Shown piece by piece: positions 1 through 12,200 of a stretch of 64,000 nucleotides of DNA; position 1 is the first letter of the stretch, and every line of letters begins with the position of its first letter. Below the pieces are notes generated by a model that was not told where the DNA came from, made no database searches, and saw only the letters and a list, made by a program, of their open reading frames with translations. Made by a program: the position numbers and the translations under genes. Source of the DNA: Apostichopus japonicus (lineage: Eukaryota; Echinodermata; Holothuroidea; Aspidochirotida; Stichopodidae); NCBI RefSeq assembly GCF_037975245.1, contig NC_092569.1, positions 32,945,668-33,009,667 on the forward strand. The letters run 5' to 3'.

Positions 1-1900
1 ATGTGATAATCACACATACTGTAAACAAATTAGCAGTGACATTCATTTAGTTGCATACAGATTGAGAAGCTGAAGAATTATCACCCCTTTGAAAACTAGC
101 TATAGCAGACATTTCTTAAGGGGCAAATTTCATCTTCCAATGCACAGAAGACCTATCTTAGACTTAGCAAGTTAGACAAAATAATATTAGACTAGATAAT
201 ATACAAAGAATTAAACACCGTACACAGCAATACTTGTGTTGAAAACTGCACCACCTTGACTGAATTATTGGCATTTGCAAAAAAAGAAAACAGCGCTATG
301 TAGGACACACCTTTAATGTCTTTGACAGGCTTTCAGTTAGGTTTATCACAAATAGTGGCCATTTTTGTTTCCTAGCATTATACAATTTCCAGGGTAGCTG
401 TTAATATATTTATGCCTATGCGAGAAGGAGAAAAGCTCCTCGTCAATCTAGCACCAAACTCAAAAGAAAAAAATCCTATTTCCTCTGCCGTAATTGCATT
501 CAATTTTACCCCTTCAAATTACATACGAGTGTTCCATAGATTTTTCTCATGCATTTAGTATATATAGTTAACAGCTCAGCTCAAACCAAAAGGTTATACT
601 TTGCAGTGACAAGGTATTAACGATTGCATCAAGTACCTGTTCTTTCCGAGACTTAAGGGCAAGGACCGACAATTTGGTGCTACATTGCTTAAAAGTGATT
701 CACCTTCTCGTACATAGGCCTGTCTGTCAGTTTAGTGACCGTTTAGGCCTAACATAAATGTCACAAAAATACCTATGGTTTCTTCAACTACACACGCCTT
801 TAGGAATTAGGGTCAAAAGGGGTACTTACCACTTAGAAAAGTGCATACCTTTCCGCCATTTAGCACCATGGCGGTAAAGCACTTTTCTATGATGGCGGTA
901 ATACTAAGAGTAGGCCTACATAACTGTGGGTATGGGTAACGTTAGTATGTAGGCTAGGAATAACAAGGAGTGGATTGTTAGGATGGGGTAAAGATGGGCT
1001 AGGGAACAAGAAATTCCCAGAATTATGTCCCCAAATAGGTCTTCTAGAATCTGTCAATTTTTATTTTAATTCAATTACTTCAACCAACCATTGAACATTT
1101 GAAGACGGTGTACCTCTCCTTCCATGCGATTTAAAGTAGGTTTCACCGGAAACACCGCCTTCTTCAAGTTCGATCATGCTGGAAAGTCAGCAGCTAGCAC
1201 CATTAGCAAAAGTCGAAGGACTGCAGTACCACACCAAGACCAAGGTACATTCCTGTACACCAGGGTAAAGTACTTCCTAAAATGTACGTTTCCGCCCTAG
1301 GTAGTGCCATGGTGGAAATGCTCGAATCCTATGGCGGAAATGTATGGCGGCATGTACCTAGGCTATGGCGGAATAGCACTAGATCAAGATTCGGGTTAAA
1401 TGCTTCTAAAGTTTACTTTTGTTATGGTAAAGGTACCTGGCATAGAGGCTGTACGACTTTAATAACCTAGTGTAACTTGTGTTAAATTCTGGCCATCAAA
1501 CACTCCAGCATTTGCAAAAACAAACGGGTATACTGTACTAGCCTAGTAGTAGTAGTACCTGCCGAGTCATTATGCTGGTAAACTATTGTATTACTGTTAC
1601 TAGGCTAGGCCTAATTTAGAAGTGAATCTGTTTTGTATCTATTTGAGACTTGCACACACTCACCAGTCCGTGAAGAAGGTTTCAATTAAATGGATTTACC
1701 AAAACGATTGGAGAAAAGTTAAGATACCTTCTGAATCTCGTATGCAGTTTAAAATAACCGCTGCCGCAGTGTGTCGGCTACGTGTTGTGCCAGCGCCGAC
1801 AATGCACTCCGTAGTCCGAACGGCTAGGGAGTAGTCTTCGTTACCCAGCCGCCGCGCATTTTCAGCTTTCGGGCTCGTAGTTCAACGTGTAACAGCTTTG
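1..1900. other. Non-coding stretch with ATGGCGG word cluster
   Basis: No supported gene. Open frames are short and show no domain or splice pattern. Between about 845 and 1375 the word ATGGCGG or its near variants recurs several times (for example around 868, 892, 1330, 1346 and 1363), set in short repeated phrases, so part of the stretch is probably a decayed repeat. The flanks look like ordinary AT-rich intergenic DNA. Confidence 0.4.
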
Positions 1901-2004
1901 CAGTAGTTACTGTGCCACCTGTAACACATGTTACCGTGTTACGAACACAGCACAGTAGTTACTGATGCACGGTGGTGGAACATGAACAGTAGTTACTGTA
2001 CTAG
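1901..2004. repeat. Partial copy of the 139-base palindromic MITE
   Basis: This segment shares long stretches with the element at 2575..2713, including the run around GTGCCACCTGTAACACATG and the following TTACCGTGTTACGAACACA. It lacks the full inverted right arm, although GTAGTTACTGTACTAG at its end matches the terminal bases of that arm. It is best read as an internally rearranged or deleted copy of the same miniature element. Confidence 0.6.
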
Positions 2005-2574
2005 CTATGAGTATCGGGTGAATCACAACATAGGTGATATACCTATACTAGGTTATATGAGGAAGGGGGTATGCAAATGAGTGAACACAAGAAGTATAAA
2101 CTCCGATTTCTTGGCACAGATAATAACGTCTGGCAATATGCCTTTGTATCATTGTAGTAAAGAATCCAGCCACGATTCGTCATGATTCAAGATGTATTTC
2201 CTTGTGATGTCATCATATTGAACACGTGGAACAGTGCTACGTGGCTCAAACACATGATATCATACGGTTTATACGTCCATCAGATTCCATTAAGTATCGT
2301 GAGTTGCCAGCCACGTTGTTTATCATATAGCAGCTTGTACATACCAGCAAGGAAAATTAAAGGCATTACCTTGTAAATGATCGGTAACGTTAAAGCAGTT
2401 AAGGTACTTCGAAATCATAATAAATATTATGGTGTACATCAATTTACGTATGAAATGGGTAGTTCCTGGTTATGATCATTTAAAGTGAATTACATTATTT
2501 CAACAGTTCACAGCATGAGTGAGATTGTAAAAAATAATTTAATAATATGTATAAAAACCCACCGATGCTCATAA

Positions 2575-2713
2575 CTAGCACAGTAAGTACTGGTGCCACC
2601 TGTAACACATGTTACCGTGTTACGAACACAAAGTAAATATTAATGATGCACGGTTGTGGGACATGAAAAGTAGTAACATGTGTTACAAGTGGCACCAGTA
2701 GTTACTGTGCTAG
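2575..2713. mobile_element. Palindromic miniature inverted-repeat element (MITE)
   Basis: The left arm begins CTAGCACAGTAAGTACTGG and the right arm ends CCAGTAGTTACTGTGCTAG. The arms are inverted copies of about 40 bases with a few mismatches, separated by about 60 bases. A TA target duplication is possible if the outer CTAG is read as C-TA-G, which would suggest a mariner-type MITE, but this is inference. It lies about 400 bases upstream of gene 1. Confidence 0.65.
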
Positions 2714-3129
2714 ATATGTGTTTGAAGTAAAGTAGGTACTGTACCGTGTGATTCCAGTTCACAACTCTCTTTAAAAACAACCATTCTTATCCTTTCCTTG
2801 TGGTAAAATCAAGAGTTCTTAAATTCTAACTAACGATTCGAGATAAAAGAGCTTATAAGTAAAATATAGCACATAATTACCCTGTAATGATAATGACACA
2901 TACTTAATATACAGATGCCGATATGGGACACACTCGATTGCATAACATAAATTATGGATCTCAAATGTGACCAACTGATAAATTACGTGGTGTAAATGGA
3001 CATCCGTACGTATGCAGGTCCCTCTTTGTGTAACGATTTTACGTTCATTACTTCTGTCACTGTCTCAGACGGTCAGTAAGTATCTCCTTTATTTCGTGCA
3101 CCTTTTTTTCTATGTTGCATTTTGGATCA

Positions 3130-3201
3130 ATGGCAGAACTTCGAAGCAAATGTATTTTCGTCTTTGCGGTGTTGCTGCTTTTAAACTCAAGTGGTTTTCG
3201 G
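3130..3201 (+). CDS. Gene 1 exon 1, signal peptide
   Basis: Twenty-four codons from ATG, reading MAELRSKC then a hydrophobic core IFVFAVLLLL and NSSGFR, followed by GTAAGT. This is a classic secretory signal: a basic N-region, a leucine-rich core and a polar end. It ends in phase 0 exactly like exon 1 of gene 2. A longer out-of-frame open frame from 3012 covers the same DNA and is ignored. Confidence 0.65.
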
Positions 3202-6200
3202 GTAAGTCTCTAAAATATTAATAAAATGAAATTAATTTCTTCAAAGTAAAATTGAATTAATATGGTTTACTTGTATAACTTTTGTTCACTGATTGACAAT
3301 TTGGAACTAAGTATTTCATTAACTTCATATTAACAAATTCCTGTACTTTTTTGTCTACATATAAAATATAACAACGGTCTACCTGCGCTGACTTGTTACC
3401 TCGAGTCTTTGTAGAAATATTACGATTGGTGAGCTATCCGCTCTATTCAACTGTAACTTTTTGGAAATTTTGATGTTTTTTTTTTAAATGTTGTGCGTTA
3501 TCCAGCATTATTCTGAACACAATTATCTCTCTTTATTACTTTATTCCATTTATGATCTTGCCCTTATATTTTTCTGCTGATAGCCCCACTATTCGTACTG
3601 TTCATTCTGTATCATTTGTTGATATCCAATTATGAATTACATCATTTGATTTTTGAGAATCAAACAAACACGTAAAAAGAAAATCTACAACAGAATTTTA
3701 CTATGCAGAACATCTATCTTTTACATGTCTTTTTAGATTCTAAACTATTTAAAATCAACACGAATATGTTTGGAGGAGAACTCTGAAACATACAAAAACA
3801 TATAAATATTGAAATGTCTCAATGTTATTACTTAAATATATCTCAAATTCACACAATTCTGTTTTAAATACAAGTTTCTCGTACATATTGAGTGCAAAGC
3901 CTAAACGGTGTTGTTACGAGATCATAAGGGTTTAATACCCCTACATTTGATTAAGTATCCATTAACCGATGCTAATAAAAATAACGTTATGATTAACTTA
4001 TGAACTAATCATTTGTTTATCAAAGAAAATATCGGAAGAAATTTAAAATGCAAATGCAAAAAGTAACAATTTCAAGAAACAACTTGAGAAGTTATTCCTT
4101 CACGATGACAATTCCTTCCTTTAATTCATAAAATAATTCCATATTTTCCGAATACAAAATTTACCTCTCCGTCAAAATGACTGTCCAACTTGTATTCTAA
4201 AGTAAATAAAGTTCAGCTTTTGATTTTCTAAAAGAACAATATCCATACGGAAATGATAATTAAGCCAAGTTGAATAAGTTTAATATCTAACTTGCTATAT
4301 TTATTACGCTATACTGATATGATCAATCTGTTGGATTTAGTATTCAAAAAATATTTCCTAATACACAGAAGTTTAATTTTGTCAAAAATACAGTATTGAT
4401 AGGTTCTTAGTGTAAACAAAAAGAGCAGCTTTACGCAGTATAGCTGAAATGTTTTTTTTTTTTTTTTTTCAAAACGAGCTTAGAAAACCTCAGTATTGTA
4501 ATAGTTAACATTAGAGCAATCAAAGCACTTTTAAATTGGCTTTTCACAAAATTGTTAATATACTTAGTATTACAATATATAACTGATAACAACTTGGAAA
4601 TTTGCTCGCTGGGCAGGTATTTGTAAAACATTACACAATAAACGCATTCATGTAAAACACTCTTCAATACAGACAAGAACGTACAAATATATATTGATCA
4701 GTTTATCATGTAAATACCTCAGAGGAAATATAATGTATCTTAAAATGATCAACAACTATTTTCCAAACATCCCCAAAACACCTTATATTTGATACAAGTA
4801 ATTTGGCAACCAATATTTAAAATCCAAGTATCAACGTTTTATAACAGAATTATATTGAAAAATCGTCTGCATTAGTGTTATGTACAATCTTAATAATTCT
4901 GTATTTTATCTTGAAACATTCTTTTTCATGACAAAGTAATATCAATCTTAATGTTCCTTCTTAAAATGTATCACCCTCTTAATTTCAATCGTTCCCTTTA
5001 CTATTTAGCGTGTTAAGGTAGCACTGTTTGTTCTCCAACGTTTTGTTTTCCCTCTGGCGGTCATCGCGTCGTATTACACATGCATCTGTTATAAATGTAG
5101 TTGATTCGGTCATGTGCGTTAATCTTAGGAATGATTTTTAACGCATGTCAATATAATAATATAATAATAATCATCTACTAAATGTAAATATTTAAATAGT
5201 CGACATATTTGTAAGAATTTTGCACGAAACGCTGCTTTAAGAATAAAAATAAAGTACGACAATTATAAACAAAATGTTATGAAAAGTTATAGAAAAAAAG
5301 GTTTATAAAAAAAAATCAATGTGAAAAGTTGTTACTTTTTGAAATTTTGCCTTTAGCATCAGAAAGAGCGTCTACTAACCGACAATAACAAACAAATTCA
5401 TGCTAAGAAAAGGAAAATTGTACCGAACCAATATCAAGAAAAAGGGAAACAGTAAAAGAGACTTGTTTATTAGCATTACTCAATCATCTCAGACAAAAAC
5501 CAAAATAAATGCATACAGCTTTCCGCTGTGCGTTTCCTTTGTAAAGTTCTTGATTCTGTTTTGAACAGAACAAAAATGTAGAAATGTTATAAATTATGAT
5601 TTAGAGCCTTCTTCCTCGGCAAGACAGGCTTGTAGCCATCATTTCCTCGTTTCTTCCTTGCAAAGTCTGTAATTAAAAATATTGAAAATGTTACCATACA
5701 ACACGTGATCACGTAGACGAGAACCTTTATTTCAAACCGTGTTGTTTTTAGTGAGTCTAGACGAGGTTTATTGCCAAGAATTTTCAAAATGGATTTAATT
5801 TTATAGAAACTCTAATATTTTTTTACAAGAAGCCTAAACGTTCTTGTAACGAGAGCATATTTGTTCGAAGCCCTACATATGATCAATTATCCATTAACCT
5901 ATGCTAAAAAAATAACTTTATGATTATCTTGTAAACTTATCATTTGTTTATCAAAAAAAAAAATATCGTGTGAAGTTTAAATCGCAAATTTATAAAACAA
6001 GTAACAATTTCAAGAAACAACTTGCGAAGTTATTACCTTCACGATGCCAATTTGTTCTGTCAATTCATATTTTCCGAATACAAAATTGACCTCTCCGTCA
6101 AAATGACAGCCCAACTAGTACAAAAAATAGATAAAGTTCTCCTATGATTTTTTATAAGAACAAATATGCATACGGAAATGATAAATACACTTTTGAATAA

Positions 6201-9200
6201 GTTTAATATCCAAATTGCTATATTTACAACGCTATACTGATATGATCAATAAGTTGGATTTAATATTCGAATGAAGCATTATTCCTAATCCAAAGACATT
6301 TGATATGTCAACATAAAGTATTGATAGGTTTTTCGTGTACATTAAAATGGCGCAATTTAGCTGAATATTTTTATTCAAGCCGAGCTAAGAAAACCTCAGT
6401 ATTGTAACAGTTTATGTGTGAAATATTTAACAATCAATGTTGAACTACAAAAACAGTTATGAATCGATTGACCATTAGAAGCATTCCAAGCACTTTTAAA
6501 TTCTCGTTCACAAAAGTGTTAATATGTTAAGTATTACAAAATAAACCTGACAACAACTTGGAAATTTGCTCGCTGGGCAGGTATCTGTAAAACATAACAC
6601 AATAAACGCTTTAATGTAAGACACTCTTCAATACAGGAACGTACGTACGCATATCTATTGATCAGTACGTCATGCAAATACACAACAGGAAACAGAATGT
6701 ATCTTAAAATGATCAACAATTATTTGCCAAATATCCCCTAACACCTTATACAGGTAATTTGGCAACCGATATTTGTAAGCCAAGTAACCCTTTTTTGTAC
6801 TAGCTCAATACTGAAACATCGTCTCTAATAGTTTCATGTACAAAAAATTTTCGGGTAAAGGTAACACTGATTGTTCTCCAATGTCTTGTTTCCCTTTGGC
6901 GGTCATTGGGGTATTACTCATGCATCTGTTAATAATATGTTCGATTCGGTCATGAGCGTTTATCATAGGGATAATTTTGACCCTATCAATGTAATAATCA
7001 TCAACTAAATAAAGTTATTCTAATAGCCAACATGTTTGTAACAAGTTTACACGAAACGCCGCTTTAAAACTAAAACTAAAGTACGAAAATTATGACATCA
7101 ATGTTATGAAAAGTGATAAGAAATTGAGAATAAAGTATAATACAAAAAAGTCACTATGAAACGTTGTTAGTTTTGAAATTTTGTCCATAACAACAGGAAG
7201 ATCATCGACTAACTTACAATAGTAAAAAAAAATCATTCCAAGATTTTCTTTTTTAAATTGTACCAAACCAATGTCATAAAAAAAATGAGAATAGTAAACA
7301 GACTTGTTTATTAACATTACTGAATCCTCCCAGACAAAACAATAAATAAATGCGTATGCCTTCACGCTGTGCGTTTCCGTTGTAAATTTCCTGATTCTAT
7401 TTTTTAAAAGAACAAAACTGTATAAAGGTTATAATTTATGATTCAGAGCTTTGTTTTGCCACGTTGTCGACAAGACAGGCTTATATCCATCATTTCCTCG
7501 TTTAATCCTTGCAAAGTCTATAATTTAAGAATATTGAAAATGATACCATACAACACGTGATCACGTAGACAAGAACGGCTATTATTCAAAATCCTGTTGT
7601 TTTGAGGGAATCTAGATGATGTTGATTGTGAAGAATTTTCAAATGGATATAACTTTACAGAACTCTATTAATTGTTTTACGAGAAGTCATATATGAAATG
7701 TGATGTGTCTGTTACCTATCATTTATTTCAAATTTAACATATATCGTTTATTTACACACTTAGATTTAATCATAACTACTTTGACAAAAATATCTTTTTG
7801 AAGAAGAATTTGTGCACGACTGATGTATCATTAGCTTCTTTCTCCCGACATACTTAATTAACGAATTTTCGGATAATGTCAGCACATGTAAACCATGTAA
7901 GAGTTGTCCTGAACCAACGCACATATAAAATAATAACTAATTCTAATATGTTATATTCAATAGGATAAATGTGATGTTTAACTTTTATTCAATATATCTG
8001 AATCATTTCCTCCTTCAACGTAGTATCTTATTTTCTTTCATGAAAGCTTTGCGTACAGGCGTCAAATGACAATTCCTTTTAAATCGAGAGAAAAAAATAT
8101 GTGTCGTTATGATATTATGTGTTATCCTTGATTTAGGATACTTCAGAGAATTACGCCAAGCAAAGGTCAAAACAAAATATTCATGCACGTTTTTTTATAC
8201 ACAAGGATGCGTTTTCATGGGAGCTGGGTTCATGTGGATGTTCTGGGGCGTTCAAGAATTGTTTTCTGTCTTAATGTAGATACAGTAAACGTAAAGTTGC
8301 GGAAAGAGTATCCGCTTTTGCTGATGTTCACACAGGGTAATCAAAACAGTTTTCGTTATGGATACGCTAACTTGTATTTTGCTATACATGAGGTTATTTT
8401 GATTGGGCGTGATTCGTCAATTTTAGCATTTCTCGTTCTCGTAAAAAGTTCGCAATCATTCCATCACATGTCTTGTAAATATTTTCATCCTTTTTGTTTG
8501 TTTAGGTAATTAACTTTAGATAAGTTGAAAAACAATAATCAGGAAGTTCCCATTAAGTGTTAGGCTTTGCCCAAATATTTTCTAAGGCGATCTTAAACTT
8601 GTTTTTTTCTTATTTACAAAAATATAAATTGTGACCTTAACCATGTTTTTGTAGCTAACAAATAACTTTGCATAATGTAAACACATCAAAAGCTTTAATT
8701 ATTGCATACGTTCTGAGTGCAATATTTCCAAATAGATCGACATATTTTCTATGATAAAGCAAAAAGTTGTAACAACAAATGTCGTAAAACGTAAACGTGT
8801 TTTGTGATGTTGAAAAAAAAAGATCTATTGTGTTGTTGTACTTGTCTAAGTCAATCAAGTGGCTTGCACGTATCGCAACAAACAATATTCTTCTTCAAAA
8901 CCGATGAATTTTTAATTTTTATACGTTTTTGTTGCTCTTTTTTTGGACATTTTTTCAAAACTTGGCTAATTTCAAATTTTTGAGGCTAAATTGCACGTTG
9001 TCCCAGTGTATAAGTACCTCATTAGTATAATATATCCAGTTTCCCGCTATAGATAATTGTACTTAGCTTACTGTACGAACACCACTAGGAGATCAAAGTT
9101 TTCGGATCATGAATTTTCTTCATTTCTTTTCAAAAAGAACAGAATAAATTGTCTCATTGTGAAAAAAAAATAATGAGAATAAGACGTATTCGAAGACATG

Positions 9201-12200
9201 CAAACATACATATAATCATATTTTCAAACATTAAAGTTATTCAATAAAAACTACTTTTAATCTTAGCTATAATAATAATTATAAGCAGTAAAATCAATGT
9301 TAAATAAATATTAAGATTTTGAAACATTATATTACGGCTTAAATTTTTGGCCATTCTTTTCACCTTTTTCTATTAAAATTAACAAGTTGGAAATTGTTCA
9401 TTTATTTGAATAAAAAGAGAAATCAAATTTATTTTAATGAGCTATAAGATTTTGTTCTATATATTTAAACTTAAAATGATAGAATCTGTTAAAGTAAAGG
9501 TGTTATAAATATGCATATGTCCCGTATTTTTTGATACATTGACCTTCGTACAACATTCTTAACTCGATATTGTTTCTATAGAATGTACTTTACTTAATCT
9601 TACATCCCCTTTAATTTTTGTTACTTCAGATATCTTCAAGCACAAGAGTCAACGATTCAAGTAAGTTTTTGTTCTGTAAGGGTAATGATTAATATAAACT
9701 TACGAGAAATAAACAATTAGCAGACATTGGTTATATAACAAATAGTTAGGAAAAAAGTTTAATTTAGAAAGAATCTAGATGTATTCATATGTGGTACTTT
9801 CATCTATTTTAATTTATAAGATAAATAATGACTTACAATTCCCAACAATTTCCTTGTATTGTGTACTGAAGTAGTTTTAGCGCTGATTGGGGTAAATTGT
9901 AGATTCTCATCGATAATAAAACTGAAAGAAATACAAGTCATTAGTCAATATATATTTACAGGATAAAGGAAGTTCCGATTATATTTATTCATACTTGTCA
10001 GTAATTTGTGCAAAGTAGGTTGGCCTGATGTTTCAATCCTAGCAGGATCTATTTCAGAGGCTAAATGGCAAATAACAGTAACAGTAGGGACAAAACACGC
10101 ACTTTGTTTAGACTTTGTATACTGTAGGCTCGTTCAATAATTTGACACTTTCAAATTTCAGGTCGGTGCTGATGAACGTTAGATTGTTGTAAGGTGGAAA
10201 TCGGTCCAAATCATACCCCAATGATGAGGAAAGCTATTACTAATCATGCTTGCTTCTGTGACCATGTTGCCACAGAGTCACAGTAGTTTTTTGCGTTAGA
10301 TTTTCATTTCAAATAAAATAAACTTGCTTAAATTAGCCCCCATGAATATTAACCGAAAATGATTGGATACATTTTCTTATGGTTCATAGAAGTTACCACG
10401 TCATGTTTACTGTGTAGTTTAGACAAAACTAATGCAATGTAGCCATATATCACATTTCTCTTGAAATAATTCTTTACATATGGCACTGTATCTGCAACAG
10501 TTTTACGATTTGTTCTCATCTTCTTCCCCACATTATCTTGGTGCTAGACTTGCAGTATTTTCTATTCCAAACTCCGGAGTATCCAAGGGATTGTCATGAA
10601 GTACTTAACCAATGTTCTTCTACCAACGCCAAATCCGGTGTATACCTGGTTAAACCTGACCAGTATCCGGAACCATTTCAGACATATTGTGATCATAACA
10701 CTACATCTGGAGGTTGGACAGTAAGTAATATATTTTAAGACGTAAACACTTACAATCACAGACGTTAATCTCCAAGACACACTTTGAAGGACACATTAGA
10801 ATTTTCAGTTCATTTTTGTTTTACAGTGTGTTGGATTATGTACCTTGTACGATGTATGAATATCTGAAGGCTAATATTGGAAACAAAAGTACCCAGAATA
10901 ATTACATTGAATTTTAATACAATTGTAAAATTTATATTTTCTCTGCACACCTAGGTAGTGATCTAGATATGTATTAGGATAAGATATAACGCAACATTAC
11001 AAATGTGTTCTGCAAAGAGAGCCGCAAATTTTGGCTATAAGGTTTAGATCATAAGATATTGAAATTATCTGTAGTTGTCTACCTATCTTTTGAATTCTTC
11101 AGGTCATACAACGACGTGTTGATGGCTCCATCGGTTTTAATCGAACCTGGGACGAATATAAAAGCGGAATTGGTTTCTTAGGCAGTGAATTTCTGATTGG
11201 TAATGAAAAGTTAGCTCACTTGATAAACCAAAAGAGATACCAGCTGCGCATCGAGCTAGAGAATTATGCAGGCCAGTCATATTCCTTGACATACGACAAC
11301 TTTCGCATTGCCGATGAATGGGGGAATTATTCTATAACAAGTCTTGGTGTTGTCGAAGGAATAACAGGTTAGACTTTTTTTAAATTATGTTCTCCATATC
11401 TTTGTACTCAACACGGAAATTGAAGAATGCTTAAAGAAATGATTATCATACACAACTATATTTATTGATTCCTATAAACGAATACTTGAAAATGTAATAT
11501 TATTTTGTATGTGTGACATAAATGAGTATAAGTTGAATGAGCCTGAACATTAAAAAATCCGGCTTACATTTGATCCAATGTTAACAATCAGCAAATGTTC
11601 CGAGCGGCCAGCGCATAACAATGGTAACACGAGTCGCTAATAACGTAATTTAATATCAGTGAGTTAACACTTCAAGCTATGAATAACTTGTTTTGGTTTT
11701 AATTTTCCCAGATTTACCCATTACCTGGTGCTCATCCAACAAGGATAATTATGACAATACATGTGAAAGGACTTGTGAGAATCCGAATGATTGTGTCATA
11801 CCGGATCCAGCGGATCCAGAGAGATGTCTTTGTCCAGAAAACCACATGATTCTTGGAGATAGCTGTATACCTCAGGAGCAATGTGGCTGTTACGTTCAAG
11901 GGGAAGGCGTCGTATTAGCAGTAAGTTTATATGATGCCGTTCACAACTCTTAATATATAACATGAAAAGTACAATATGACTTAAAATCTTGGATTTCAAT
12001 TGATTGACCTTACTCTTTATTATATCTGTTATTAATTCTCATTATTATTGATGATATTGATTGTCCCCCTATTTCGGTTTTACATGTTCTTGCAAAAGTC
12101 CTCTTATTGAGACCTAGCAAAATAAGGCATCCAAAGGAACTACACCCTGAATAATGAACTTTACCTAACATATTTAAAATGCTCACGACCATTCAATAGT

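Noticed and set aside
8183-8509. 108-codon open frame in intron 1 of gene 1
   Set aside because: No recognisable domain or signal; within an intron of a well-supported gene.
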